Origin: Agrobacterium tumefaciens
GTDB lineage: Bacteria > Pseudomonadota > Alphaproteobacteria > Rhizobiales > Rhizobiaceae
Direction: 5' to 3'
DNA: 64,000 bases
NCBI RefSeq assembly: GCF_013318015.2
Contig: NZ_CP115841.1
Span: 186,001 to 250,000 of the forward strand
Shown here: piece after piece, positions 9,163 to 16,871 of the stretch
How the letters are laid out: each line of letters starts with the position of its first letter
Numbering within the stretch: position 1 is the stretch's first letter
Position numbers and translations under genes: made by a program
Notes under the pieces: generated by a model
What the model was told of the DNA's origin: nothing
Databases searched by the model: none
Seen by the model: the letters and a program-made list of their open reading frames with translations, nothing else

Positions 9163-9194
9163 TGCCCCTTGATTGGCTTAAATGAAAAGGGACA
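9163..9194 (-). promoter_or_regulatory. flaC leader hairpin covering the ribosome-binding site
   Basis: In the mRNA, UGUCCCUU (bases 9194 to 9187) can pair along eight positions, one of them U-G, with AAGGGGCA (9170 to 9163), leaving a 16-base loop. AAGGGG is the Shine-Dalgarno sequence, seven to eight bases before the ATG. The same arrangement occurs ahead of flaB and flaA. It may be the target of FlbT, whose gene is at 40262; that link is inference. Confidence 0.7.
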
Positions 9195-9253
9195 TTCCGG
9201 ATTGCCGCCGGTAACGATCGCGCGGCTTGATGCCTGTTAACCTCTTTTTCGTC

Positions 9254-9306
9254 TTGGTTAACCAATCGTTTCGATGGCTAGGTTTTAGGGCCCGAATGGT
9301 TAACAA
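9254..9306 (-). promoter_or_regulatory. Probable flaC control region with TTAAC palindromes
   Basis: It holds a perfect 12-bp palindrome TTGGTTAACCAA (9254-9265), then TTTCGATGGCT shared with the flaB upstream region, and ATGGTTAACAA (9296-9306), also seen near flaB and twice upstream of rem. The conservation between flaB and flaC suggests promoter or activator sites. No clear -35/-10 pair can be assigned by eye. Confidence 0.4.
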
Positions 9307-9363
9307 AGCCTAAACTGTTGTTAATAAAAATTAGGAAATAATAATTTCTCTTAACCATGACGG

Positions 9364-9390
9364 AAAAAGCCGCACCCTTTCGGATGCGGC
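9364..9390 (-). terminator. Terminator of flaB
   Basis: On the minus strand GCCGCATCC and GGGTGCGGC form nine pairs (one U-G) closed by a GAAA tetraloop and followed by five T residues. The U-G pair exists only in the leftward transcript, so the direction is clear. It lies 28 bases beyond the flaB stop and almost matches the spare terminator at 11008-11031. Confidence 0.85.
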
Positions 9391-9417
9391 TCGATTTTTT
9401 GGCGATGTCTTTTCCGA

Positions 9418-10761
9418 TTAACGGAAGAGCGACAGGATGCTCTGCGAGTCGTTGTTGGCGATCGACAGGGCCTGAACAGCCAGCTGCTGCTGGGTCTGAA
9501 GAGCCTTCAGCTTCGTGGATTCTTCGTTCATTTCAGCGTCGACGAGACGGCCGATGCCCTTGTCGAGCGAGTCGGTCAGCTTGTTGACGAAGTTTTCCTG
9601 CAGTTCGATGCGCATCTTGACCGAGCCGAGGTCGGCAGCGGCGGACGTCATGCTCTGGAGCTGCTTGTCAACGAAGGAAACCATGGCGTCGAGGTACTGG
9701 TTTTCCGAGACTGCCGAGCCGTCGCTGTTCTTGAACGTGCCGGTCAGGTCCTTGGTGATGTCCAGAGACGTCAGGGAGTAGGTGAGCTGCGTTGCGAGCT
9801 GGGCGGTTGCGCCTTCTTCCAGGTAGATCTTGGTGGTGCCGTCGAGGCCAACGGCAATGTTGGTCTTGGTTGCCGGCAAAGTCGGCGCAGTCGTGTTGAT
9901 TTTCACATACTGGTCGTTGCCAAGATTGAAGTAGGTGCCGTTGACGTCGGGGACTGTCGCATCGGCGTTAGCGATCGTGACGATACCCGTTGCAGCAGCG
10001 GTGGTGAAGGTGACGGGGGTGCCGGCAGTTGCTTCCTTCAGACCCTTCAGTTGGGCTTCAGTGTAAACCTTGGCTGCTGCAACCTTGGTCACCGGCTGGG
10101 CGGCGCCTACGCCGTCCGAGTCATTGGTGATTTCGAACAGCTTGTAGCTGCCCGTGGAAGAAAAATAGGCGTAGGAGTCGAGGACGCCCTGCTTGTCCTT
10201 TGCAGCGCCCGAAGACGTGTCGAAAAGCACCGTGTTGCGGCTCAGGTCAACGTTGACGGTCTTTACGGACACGTTGCCGGCAGCGTCGCGGATGAAGGAG
10301 CCAACGATCTGCTTGGTGACGTTTTTCAGTTCGCCAGCACCGTTGCTGACGGTTGCCTGCAGCCAGTTTTCACCGGAGAAAGACGAGGAGCTGGAGATCG
10401 ACTTCAGCTGATCCTGCAGCTGGGTGATTTCTTCCTGGATCTTGGACTTGTCGACACCGGGTTCGCGGGCGGCAACCAGCTTGTTCTTGATTTCCTTGAC
10501 GACGTCGATGGACGATTCCATACCCGAATAGGCGGTATCAACCTTGGCGGCACCGAGGCCGAGGGCGTCCTGTACAGCGGAAAGAGCGCCGTTGTCGGAA
10601 CGCATGGTGGTCGCGATCGACCAGTAAGCGGCGTTATCGGAAGCTTCGCCGACGCGCTGGCCGGAAGACACGCGGTCCTGCGTCGTTTCCATGTTCTGGC
10701 CGATGGAGCGCAGGGTCTGGAGTGCAGACATAGCTGCTACGTTAGTGAGAATGCTCGTCAT
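9418..10761 (-). CDS. flaB: Flagellin FlaB (long form)
   Basis: 447 residues, sharing most of D0/D1 with FlaC (MTSILTNVAAMSALQTLRSI, VSSGQRVGEASDNAAYW, C-terminal NNDSQSILSLFR). The central outer domain, about residues 190-335, contains segments such as KVYTEAQLKGL and NGTYFNLGNDQYVKI that correspond to KVFTQSQLLGF and NGTYFKIGENA in FlaC, so the two carry a homologous insert. It is monocistronic, with its own leader hairpin and terminator. Complex rhizobial filaments are built from several such subunits. Naming follows gene order. Confidence 0.93.
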   Translation of the reverse strand: MTSILTNVAAMSALQTLRSIGQNMETTQDRVSSGQRVGEASDNAAYWSIATTMRSDNGALSAVQDALGLGAAKVDTAYSGMESSIDVVKEIKNKLVAAREPGVDKSKIQEEITQLQDQLKSISSSSSFSGENWLQATVSNGAGELKNVTKQIVGSFIRDAAGNVSVKTVNVDLSRNTVLFDTSSGAAKDKQGVLDSYAYFSSTGSYKLFEITNDSDGVGAAQPVTKVAAAKVYTEAQLKGLKEATAGTPVTFTTAAATGIVTIANADATVPDVNGTYFNLGNDQYVKINTTAPTLPATKTNIAVGLDGTTKIYLEEGATAQLATQLTYSLTSLDITKDLTGTFKNSDGSAVSENQYLDAMVSFVDKQLQSMTSAAADLGSVKMRIELQENFVNKLTDSLDKGIGRLVDAEMNEESTKLKALQTQQQLAVQALSIANNDSQSILSLFR

Positions 10762-10769
10762 AGTAAATT

Positions 10770-10801
10770 TGCCCCTTGAATGGCTGATTAAAGAAGGGAC
10801 A
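10770..10801 (-). promoter_or_regulatory. flaB leader hairpin covering the ribosome-binding site
   Basis: UGUCCCUU (10801 to 10794) is complementary, with one U-G pair, to AAGGGGCA (10777 to 10770), which contains the Shine-Dalgarno sequence eight bases before the ATG. The loop is 16 bases, the same length as in flaC, although the loop sequences differ. Confidence 0.7.
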
Positions 10802-10897
10802 TTCCGGTCTCACCGGGAACAGCGCACAGCATCATGCCTGCTAACCTGCTGATTTTTAATGGTTAGCTCGCCGTTTCGATGGCTCTAGCTAACCTCC

Positions 10898-10979
10898 ATA
10901 TGGTTAATGAAGAGCTAAGGGTCGCAAAAAAATGCACACGCTGAGATTTTATTATGCAATCTTCGCGCGCATGCGCGCG
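10898..10979 (-). promoter_or_regulatory. Probable flaB control region with a GC palindrome
   Basis: It holds ATATGGTTAATGA (10898-10910), similar to sites upstream of flaC and rem, and a perfect 16-bp palindrome CGCGCGCATGCGCGCG at 10964-10979, roughly 200 bases before the flaB start. The palindrome may be a protein site or a cruciform; the assignment is a guess from position. Confidence 0.35.
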
Positions 10980-11000
10980 TAGCCTGAAATGTTTAAAAAA

Positions 11001-11031
11001 TAATAAAGCCGCACCCGTTTCCGGATGCGGC
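11001..11031 (-). terminator. Spare flagellin-type terminator without a gene
   Basis: On the minus strand GCCGCATCCG, GAAA, CGGGTGCGGC, then TTTATTATTTTTT: ten pairs including a U-G that works only leftward, a GAAA tetraloop, and a T-rich tail. It is nearly the same as the flaB terminator, yet there is no coding region in the 275 bases between it and the flaA terminator. It may be a second flaA terminator, a relic of a lost flagellin, or the end of a small RNA. Confidence 0.7.
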
Positions 11032-11055
11032 TTTGATAAAAGGGCAATACGCTTG

Positions 11056-11111
11056 GGTCAGCCTCCGTCACGTTTGCCTGTTTCACGCAATTGCAAGACG
11101 GTCAGCCTCCG
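11056..11111. repeat. Short direct repeat in the flaB-flaA gap
   Basis: GGTCAGCCTCCG occurs at 11056-11067 and 11100-11111. The rest of 11032-11302 has no plausible gene on either strand, and I see no flagellin-like sequence in it. Confidence 0.5.
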
Positions 11112-11301
11112 CTTGCGATCCTGCGTGTAGTGTCATTCAGGCCAGCGGCTATCCGCTTGTCCATGCCCAAAATCTGACAGCCGGTGCTTTCCAATTCCCT
11201 AATTTCAGGGCGCTCCCGGCGCTTCGCTCAAATCGTGGTAAATGCTTTCAAAGCAAGGATGGTAAACGAAATCTTCCCGTTTGCGGAGCACTCCACAAAT
11301 G

Positions 11302-11326
11302 CAAAACCGCGCCCTTTCGGGCGCGG
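11302..11326 (-). terminator. Terminator of flaA
   Basis: On the minus strand CCGCGCCC, GAAA, GGGCGCGG, then TTTT. It lies 27 bases past the flaA stop, and the sequence between the stop and the stem is similar to the same region of flaB, so the 3' ends were duplicated along with the genes. Confidence 0.85.
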
Positions 11327-11352
11327 CTCGACTTTTGTAATTTTCGGTCCGA

Positions 11353-12363
11353 TTAACGGAAGAGCGACAGGATGTTCTGCGAGTCGCTGTTGGCGATCGA
11401 CAGAGCCTGGATTGCCAGCTGCTGCTGCGTCTGCAGAGCCTTGAGGCGGGTCGACTCTTCGTTCATGTCAGCGTCAACCAGACGGCCGATACCCTTTTCC
11501 ATCGTTGCCGTCAGCTTGGAAACGAAGTCACCCTGCATCGAGATGCGATTGGAGACCGCGCCCAGATCGGCAGCAGCGCTGTTGAGGGTTTCAAGCTGCT
11601 TGTCAACGTGGGTGATGAGCTTGTCGAGGATGTCGTTGTCCGTTGCAGCGGCAGTGCCGAGCATGGTGGCACCAGCGCCCTTGTAGATGCTCAGGTCGGA
11701 AATATCGAGGTTCGAAACCGACTGCTTAACGCCGTCTGCTACAGCTGCCTTGTCGAGGATGCCCGTACCCTTGCCGTCTGTTACAGCGCCGGTATCGAAC
11801 AGAACGTTCGAGCCGCTGAGCTGCAGATCGACGCGCTGAACCTTGACGGCGCCAGCGGAGTCACGGGTGAAGGAAGCAACAACCTGCTTCTTCAGGTTGG
11901 CAATAGCCGCATCGTCAGTACCGGCAGCGAATGCTGCGCCGTCGTTGGATGCTTTCGTCTTCAGCCAGTTTTCACCGTTGAAGGTCGCGGAGTCGGCGAT
12001 CGACGTCAGCTGCTTCTGGAGCTGGCCGATTTCCTTCTGGATCTTCTTCTTGTCGGCAGTCGGGTCCTGGGCAAGGATCAGCTTGTCCTTGATTTCCTGA
12101 ACGACCTTGATCGTCGCTTCCATGCCGGAGTACGCGGTGTCGACCTTGGCTGCGCCGATGCCGAGTGCGTCAGAAACGGTGGAGAGCGCCGAAGCGTCCG
12201 AACGCATCGTGGTCGCGATGGACCAGTAAGCGGCGTTGTCGGAGGCGGAGCCTACCTTCAGGCCGGTCGAGATACGACCCTGCGTGGTCTCCATGTTGTT
12301 GCCGATCGAACGCAGCGTCTGGAGAGCAGCCATAGAGGAGGCGTTGGTGAGAATGCTTGCCAT
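11353..12363 (-). CDS. flaA: Flagellin FlaA (short form)
   Basis: 336 residues from the ATG at 12363, which gives MASILTNASSMAALQTLRSI in line with the other flagellins; an upstream in-frame ATG would add 23 residues and is rejected. D0/D1 are conserved at both ends (ending NSDSQNILSLFR). The centre, about residues 180-240, is short and lacks the outer-domain insert of FlaB, FlaC and FlaD. In rhizobia FlaA is usually the main subunit that pairs with the others in the filament. It lies nearest fliP and has its own AT-rich upstream region, leader hairpin and terminator. Confidence 0.95.
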   Translation of the reverse strand: MASILTNASSMAALQTLRSIGNNMETTQGRISTGLKVGSASDNAAYWSIATTMRSDASALSTVSDALGIGAAKVDTAYSGMEATIKVVQEIKDKLILAQDPTADKKKIQKEIGQLQKQLTSIADSATFNGENWLKTKASNDGAAFAAGTDDAAIANLKKQVVASFTRDSAGAVKVQRVDLQLSGSNVLFDTGAVTDGKGTGILDKAAVADGVKQSVSNLDISDLSIYKGAGATMLGTAAATDNDILDKLITHVDKQLETLNSAAADLGAVSNRISMQGDFVSKLTATMEKGIGRLVDADMNEESTRLKALQTQQQLAIQALSIANSDSQNILSLFR

Positions 12364-12370
12364 AGTATTT

Positions 12371-12407
12371 TGTCCCTTGTTTTTACGAGATACTGGAGTT
12401 GGGGACA
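12371..12407 (-). promoter_or_regulatory. flaA leader hairpin covering the ribosome-binding site
   Basis: UGUCCC (12407 to 12402) pairs exactly with GGGACA (12376 to 12371), the Shine-Dalgarno region eight bases before the ATG. Compared with flaB and flaC, one U-G pair becomes U-A and the loop is longer (25 bases), so pairing is kept while sequence changes. Confidence 0.65.
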
Positions 12408-12663
12408 TTCCGGACTTTGTATTACCGGTCACAACGTTTCGGCTTCATGCCACTCGGTTCCGAATTACTTGCCTTTGGAAACCAAACCCGCTGTGTGTAG
12501 GGAGAATTTGGCAGCAAAGAATTGCCCAATTGTTAATTTGAGCATTAAGAAGTACTAGAAAATACTTATGGTTACTGCGAAGTATATTTAATTGGTAAGT
12601 TTTTAATTTAAAATTATAGTTATCCGACCCCTAGCAAAAACGGTAACTAAAGGGTTAAAACGC
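12408..12663 (-). promoter_or_regulatory. AT-rich upstream region of flaA
   Basis: About 250 bases with no gene on either strand. It is much more AT-rich than its surroundings at 12530-12640, as expected for a strong promoter region of flaA reading leftward. No specific -35/-10 pair or known activator site can be named with confidence. Confidence 0.45.
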
Positions 12664-12692
12664 AAAAACCCCGCAGCCGTGGGGCTGCGGGG
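12664..12692 (-). terminator. Terminator of the flgB-fliP operon
   Basis: On the minus strand a 10-bp GC stem (CCCCGCAGCC with GGCTGCGGGG, four-base loop) followed by TTTTT. It lies 43 bases past the fliP stop and insulates flaA from the operon upstream. Confidence 0.9.
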
Positions 12693-12735
12693 TTAACAAA
12701 CAGGATTAACGAAGATTATTTCGGCACAATTGCCG

Positions 12736-13473
12736 TCAGTTGAACGATCTCACAAGGCTGCCGACCAGCAGGTTCCAGCCGTCGATCAGCACGAAAAAAA
12801 GGATCTTGAACGGCAGGGAAATCGAGGTGGGTGGCAGCATCATCATGCCCATGGCCATGGTGATGGTGGCGACGATGAGATCGATGACCAGAAACGGCAG
12901 GATGATTAGGAAACCGATCTCGAAACCGCGCCGGATTTCCGAAAGCATGAAGGCCGGAACGAGCACGCGGTAGTCGACAACATTGTCGGTCATCACGACC
13001 TGTCCGCGCTCGCGGGCGATATCGACGAACAGCTTCAGATCCTTGTCGCGCGTATTGGCGTTCATGAAGGTGCGGAAGGGTTCGGCGATGCGCCCAATGG
13101 CCTGCTGTTCGTTGATCTGGTTTTGCAACAACGGCTGCACGCCGTCTGTCCAGGCTTTATCGAAGGTCGGCGACATGACGTAGAAGGTCATGAACATCGC
13201 CATCGACAAGAGGATCATGTTCGACGGGGTCGAGGCAAGCCCCATGCCGGAGCGCAGGATGGAGAAGGCGATCACGAAGCGCGGAAAGCTTGTGACCATG
13301 ATCAGGATGCCCGGCGCGACTGACAAGACCGTCAAAAGGCCGAAGGTGCGAATGATCCATGCGGCGACGGATCCGTCTATCTGTGTATTGAACAGATCGG
13401 TCGGAAATTGCTGGGCGTTGGCAAGGCCCGGCAAAGCCAGAAGAACAGCGATGGTAACAAGAAATCGAATCAT
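12736..13473 (-). CDS. fliP: Flagellar export apparatus protein FliP
   Basis: 245 residues with a cleavable signal peptide (about 1-20, ending LANAQQ), as usual for FliP. The family signatures VTSFPRFVIAFSILRSGMG and FMLSEIRRGFEIGFLI are intact, with four membrane helices. FliP is the main component of the export-gate ring with FliQ and FliR. It overlaps fliL by four bases and is the last gene of the operon, followed by a strong terminator. Confidence 0.97.
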   Translation of the reverse strand: MIRFLVTIAVLLALPGLANAQQFPTDLFNTQIDGSVAAWIIRTFGLLTVLSVAPGILIMVTSFPRFVIAFSILRSGMGLASTPSNMILLSMAMFMTFYVMSPTFDKAWTDGVQPLLQNQINEQQAIGRIAEPFRTFMNANTRDKDLKLFVDIARERGQVVMTDNVVDYRVLVPAFMLSEIRRGFEIGFLIILPFLVIDLIVATITMAMGMMMLPPTSISLPFKILFFVLIDGWNLLVGSLVRSFN

Positions 13474-13970
13474 TCGATGACAAAGGTCCGGAACATGACC
13501 TTGGATACGCGCCCTTGAGAGCGCAGGTCAACTCGTTCCTGAATGTCATCCTTAAGATATTGAAAGCCGCGCGGGCCTTCCAGCTGCTGAAGGGAAACGG
13601 TGCGGACGTAGGCCATGATATCCTGATGGATATCCTCCGCGAGATTGACCTCTACCGGACCCTTGAACATCAGCGCCACTTCAAGCCGCACCCAGTTCGT
13701 GGAGGGGTATGCAAGGTTGGTGGTGATGGGATCGAGCTGGACGATACCGTTCGCCTCTGCCGGGATTTTATCGATGCCCTCGCCCTTCTTCTCGCCATGT
13801 TCGCCAGCGGCAGCCGGGGCATGCGCCTCGGCGCCGGCGATCTTCGGGGCGACCATGCCGCCCACGAACCAGCCGCCGCCCGCACCCAGCAGGGTGAGGA
13901 TTGCAACGCCAGCGATGGTCATGACCATCGGCGAGGATTTTTTCTTGCCCTCAGTCTGTTCGTTTTCCAT
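13470..13970 (-). CDS. fliL: Flagellar basal body-associated protein FliL
   Basis: 166 residues, with one membrane helix at about 16-40 and a periplasmic FliL domain after an Ala, Glu and Lys-rich linker. FliL surrounds the stator units and affects torque and motility. The C-terminal VMFRTFVIE is typical. It overlaps fliP by four bases (ATGA) and follows flgH after 28 bases. A second FliL-like protein may be encoded at 45993. Confidence 0.93.
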   Translation of the reverse strand: MENEQTEGKKKSSPMVMTIAGVAILTLLGAGGGWFVGGMVAPKIAGAEAHAPAAAGEHGEKKGEGIDKIPAEANGIVQLDPITTNLAYPSTNWVRLEVALMFKGPVEVNLAEDIHQDIMAYVRTVSLQQLEGPRGFQYLKDDIQERVDLRSQGRVSKVMFRTFVIE

Positions 13971-13998
13971 GGGTCAGTCCCGCTTTCGCATGTCGGCG

Positions 13999-14715
13999 TC
14001 AGAGCGGCGAGAACAGGTCGACGACCTGCTGACCGACCGGGGGTTGCTGCACTTCCGTCAGGCGGCCGCGGCCACCGTAGGAGATGCGCGCCTCGGCGAT
14101 GCGCTCGTAGGAGATCATGTTCTGCGCATCGACATCCTGCGGCCTGACGATACCGCCGACGTTGAGGATGCGGATTTCGTGATTCACGCGCACTTCCTGC
14201 GAACCGCTGATGATGAGGTTGCCGTTTTCGAGAATGCCGGTCACCACGGCCGCCACCATCAGCGTCAGCTTTTCGGAACGCTTGGTCTTGCCCTTGGCCT
14301 GGGTGTCTGTATCGGAGCCGTATTTGATGTTGGAATCTGCCTCCGGCGTCCAACCTAAGATTTCCGCCTTTGCCTTCCAGTTCAGGCCGCTGGAATTAGT
14401 ACGGTTGCGCTCGGTTTCGTTGTCGAAATCGGCCTTGTCGTTGATCTGGATGTTGACGGTCAGGATGTCGCCGATGTTAAGCGCACGTAGATCCTTGAAC
14501 AGCGCACCCTGGCTGTCGCTCCACAACGAATAGCCGCTCGCCATGTGCTTTGGCTGCTTCGGATACATGCCCATCTGCGGCGTCTGGCTGAATTGCAGGC
14601 CGCTGCCGATCGGGCTCATCGCGGGAGCGTTGCCGATTTCCTTCAGGGTCTGGTTGTTCTGGCAGCCGGCAAGCAGGGCAAGCGGCAGGAGGAGGGCCGG
14701 AAGACGCGGGGTCAT
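13999..14715 (-). CDS. flgH: Flagellar L-ring protein FlgH
   Basis: 238 residues with a lipoprotein signal peptide; the lipobox LAGC puts the lipidated Cys at residue 18. FlgH forms the outer-membrane L ring around the rod. Family segments SLWSDSQGALFKDLRAL, GDILTVNI and the late SYGGRGRLTEVQQPPVGQQ are present. It overlaps motE by four bases. Confidence 0.96.
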   Translation of the reverse strand: MTPRLPALLLPLALLAGCQNNQTLKEIGNAPAMSPIGSGLQFSQTPQMGMYPKQPKHMASGYSLWSDSQGALFKDLRALNIGDILTVNIQINDKADFDNETERNRTNSSGLNWKAKAEILGWTPEADSNIKYGSDTDTQAKGKTKRSEKLTLMVAAVVTGILENGNLIISGSQEVRVNHEIRILNVGGIVRPQDVDAQNMISYERIAEARISYGGRGRLTEVQQPPVGQQVVDLFSPL

Positions 14716-15248
14716 GAAGGATCCTTCGAAGTGTTTTTGTCGATTGCCTGCGACATGATGCCGGCGACGATTGCGGCTTTCTGAGCATCCATTTCACTGA
14801 GGATGAGGCCCGATTGGCGCGGCGGAAGCTGCATGATGATGGCAGCCGCGATTTCCACATGCATCTTCTCGAGCTGCGGTGCTGCGGCATCCGCCTTCAT
14901 CGTCTTGTAGATATCGACCAGATTGCTTTTCGCCTGCTCGAGGAAATGATTGCGGCGTGCCAGCCAGTCCTCATATTCCGCCTTGCGGTCCTGCAACGCG
15001 GAAATGCGCTCGTTGACGTCAGCCTGAAGCTTTTCCAGCTCCTGCTTCTGCATGAGATAGCGCTGGTCGCGGGCCGCATCGGCAATATTGGTGCAGAATT
15101 TCTGGATTTCATCCTGCGTGCTGAGTTCGGACACCACGTTTTGCTGGCTTTCGGCGCCGGCGGCGGGCAGCAGGAAAAGCAGCGAGGCAATGGCCGCGAA
15201 CCGGGTAAAGCCGTTCCTGAAAGCAGTTTTCTTCTGAAGTTCCATCAT
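14712..15248 (-). CDS. motE: MotE family periplasmic protein
   Basis: 178 residues with an N-terminal signal sequence (about 1-32), a coiled coil at about 65-110 and an MgtE-N-like C-terminal part (AAAIIMQLPPRQSGLILSEM). In Sinorhizobium meliloti MotE is a periplasmic chaperone needed for folding and stability of MotC; the same role is inferred here because motC is in the window. It overlaps flgH and flgI by four bases each. Confidence 0.88.
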   Translation of the reverse strand: MMELQKKTAFRNGFTRFAAIASLLFLLPAAGAESQQNVVSELSTQDEIQKFCTNIADAARDQRYLMQKQELEKLQADVNERISALQDRKAEYEDWLARRNHFLEQAKSNLVDIYKTMKADAAAPQLEKMHVEIAAAIIMQLPPRQSGLILSEMDAQKAAIVAGIMSQAIDKNTSKDPS

Positions 15249-16366
15249 TGCAGCACGAGCTCCGCCTGAAGGGCGCCGGCGGATTTGATGCCTTGCAGAA
15301 TGGCGATGATGCCGTCCGCCTTGAGCCCGATGCTGTTGAGACCGGCAACCAGCGTGCGAAGGTCAGGGCCTTCGACGATGGCGACCTTGCTGCCTTCCTG
15401 CAGTGCCATGATATCCGTCTGCGGTTGCACCGCCGTCTCGCCGCGCGAGAAGGGCGCCGGCTGGATGACCTGCGGCGATTCCGTCACCTGCACGGTCAGC
15501 GTTCCATAGCTCACCGCCACGCGGGAAATACGCACATCCGCGCCGATGACGATCGTGCCCGTGCGCTCGTTGATCACGACTTTCGCCGGCGTATCCGTCT
15601 GGACCGTCAGGTTTTCGATTTCCGCCATCAACCGCGTCAGGTCGGCGGTGCGGGGCTTCTGCACCGAGATTTCCTGCGAATCGCGCGGTTCGGCGATGCC
15701 ATCGCCGTAACGGGCGCGGGCAAAGGCGTTAACGACATCTGCGACGCGCACCGCGGTCGAAAAATCGGGATTGCGCAGCTGAAGGACCAGATTGACCGAA
15801 TCCTTGAATTTCGACGGCAGTTCCCGCTCGATGATCGCGCCGTTCGGCACGCGCGCCGAGGTCGTGACGCCCTGCGTCAATGTCGCTGCGTCGCCCTGGG
15901 CCGAAAAGCCGTTGACGATCAGTGCTCCCTGAGCGACCGCATAGATCTGCCCGTCTGCACCGGAAAGCGATGTCATGATGAGGTTGCCGCCGCGAAGCGA
16001 GGAGGCGTCGCCGAGCGAGCTGACCGTCACGTCTACACGGCTGCCGGGGCTGGCGAATGGCGGCAGGTTGGCCGTCACCATCACGGCGGCGATGTTCTTG
16101 GCATTGGACTGGCCGCCCTGCGTGGTGATGCCGAGGTTCTGCAGCATGGCGCGCATGGACTGTTCGGTGAAGGGTGAAGAGCGCAGGCTGTCGCCGGTGC
16201 CCTGTAGGCCCACGACGAGACCATATCCGATCAGCTGGTTGTCGCGTCCGGCCTGCAGGGATGCGATATCCTTGATACGGGACGTGTCTGCCTGGGCTGG
16301 CGGCGTCGAGATGAAGGGCAGGGCCGAAATGACCAGAGCCACACAGAGGATACGAAGCACTTTCAT
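15245..16366 (-). CDS. flgI: Flagellar P-ring protein FlgI
   Basis: 373 residues with a signal peptide (to about residue 26, ending PPAQA). The N-terminal SRIKDIASLQAGRDNQLIGYG and GTGDSLRSSPFTEQSM are strongly diagnostic. FlgI forms the P ring in the periplasm with FlgA as chaperone. The four-base overlap with flgA means translation is coupled. Confidence 0.97.
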   Translation of the reverse strand: MKVLRILCVALVISALPFISTPPAQADTSRIKDIASLQAGRDNQLIGYGLVVGLQGTGDSLRSSPFTEQSMRAMLQNLGITTQGGQSNAKNIAAVMVTANLPPFASPGSRVDVTVSSLGDASSLRGGNLIMTSLSGADGQIYAVAQGALIVNGFSAQGDAATLTQGVTTSARVPNGAIIERELPSKFKDSVNLVLQLRNPDFSTAVRVADVVNAFARARYGDGIAEPRDSQEISVQKPRTADLTRLMAEIENLTVQTDTPAKVVINERTGTIVIGADVRISRVAVSYGTLTVQVTESPQVIQPAPFSRGETAVQPQTDIMALQEGSKVAIVEGPDLRTLVAGLNSIGLKADGIIAILQGIKSAGALQAELVLQ

Positions 16367-16851
16367 TTCGCCATAACCTGAATGGTTCCGTCCTTCATGA
16401 CGGTACCGCTGACCATCACGCCGGAATCGATGTTGCGTACCCTTACGACCTCGCCGAGCGAGCCGTCGCTCATGGGCGTTCCGGATGCCATCAGCGTCAT
16501 GTTGCCGATGTGGAAAACGAGTTTGACGCTCGTGCCGCGCACCACAAGTGACGGTTCACGAAGCGCTGCAATGGGGATTGTGCGGCCGGGAAGCAATGTC
16601 TGCTTGGAGATCATGCCTTCCACTTCGCTGATATCGCTCGCGTAACCAGCGGAAATGTTGGGGTTGGTCACTTCCACCGGCTTCACTTGTTCGGGCGTGA
16701 TCGTCTCGCCCGGATAGATCGTGCGAGTAGGAACCAGCGCCGTCGGTGCCTGTGCAAAAGCGGGTGCCATGGCACCCAGTGAAAAGGCAGACGCAAGGCA
16801 CATACGGACGAGTGCCGTTCTGCAGCTGCTATGTTTCCGGCCAAACCTCAT
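16363..16851 (-). CDS. flgA: Flagellar P-ring assembly chaperone FlgA
   Basis: 162 residues with a signal peptide at about 1-34 and the SAF domain after it (ALVPTRTIYPGETITPEQV, LPGRTIPIAALREPSLVVRG). FlgA helps FlgI polymerise in the periplasm. This is the short form lacking the extra N-terminal domain of enteric FlgA. It follows flgG after 20 bases and overlaps flgI. Confidence 0.94.
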   Translation of the reverse strand: MRFGRKHSSCRTALVRMCLASAFSLGAMAPAFAQAPTALVPTRTIYPGETITPEQVKPVEVTNPNISAGYASDISEVEGMISKQTLLPGRTIPIAALREPSLVVRGTSVKLVFHIGNMTLMASGTPMSDGSLGEVVRVRNIDSGVMVSGTVMKDGTIQVMAK

Positions 16852-16871
16852 GTCCGCCTGCCTTTCCGTTC

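Noticed and set aside
9364..9390. The flaB terminator as bidirectional
   Set aside because: The stem contains a U-G pair only in the leftward RNA; the rightward RNA has a C-A mismatch, and no rightward gene ends there.
11033..11356. A possible gene on the plus strand between flaB and flaA
   Set aside because: The translation has no recognisable motif, the frame runs into the flaA terminator and there is no ribosome-binding site.
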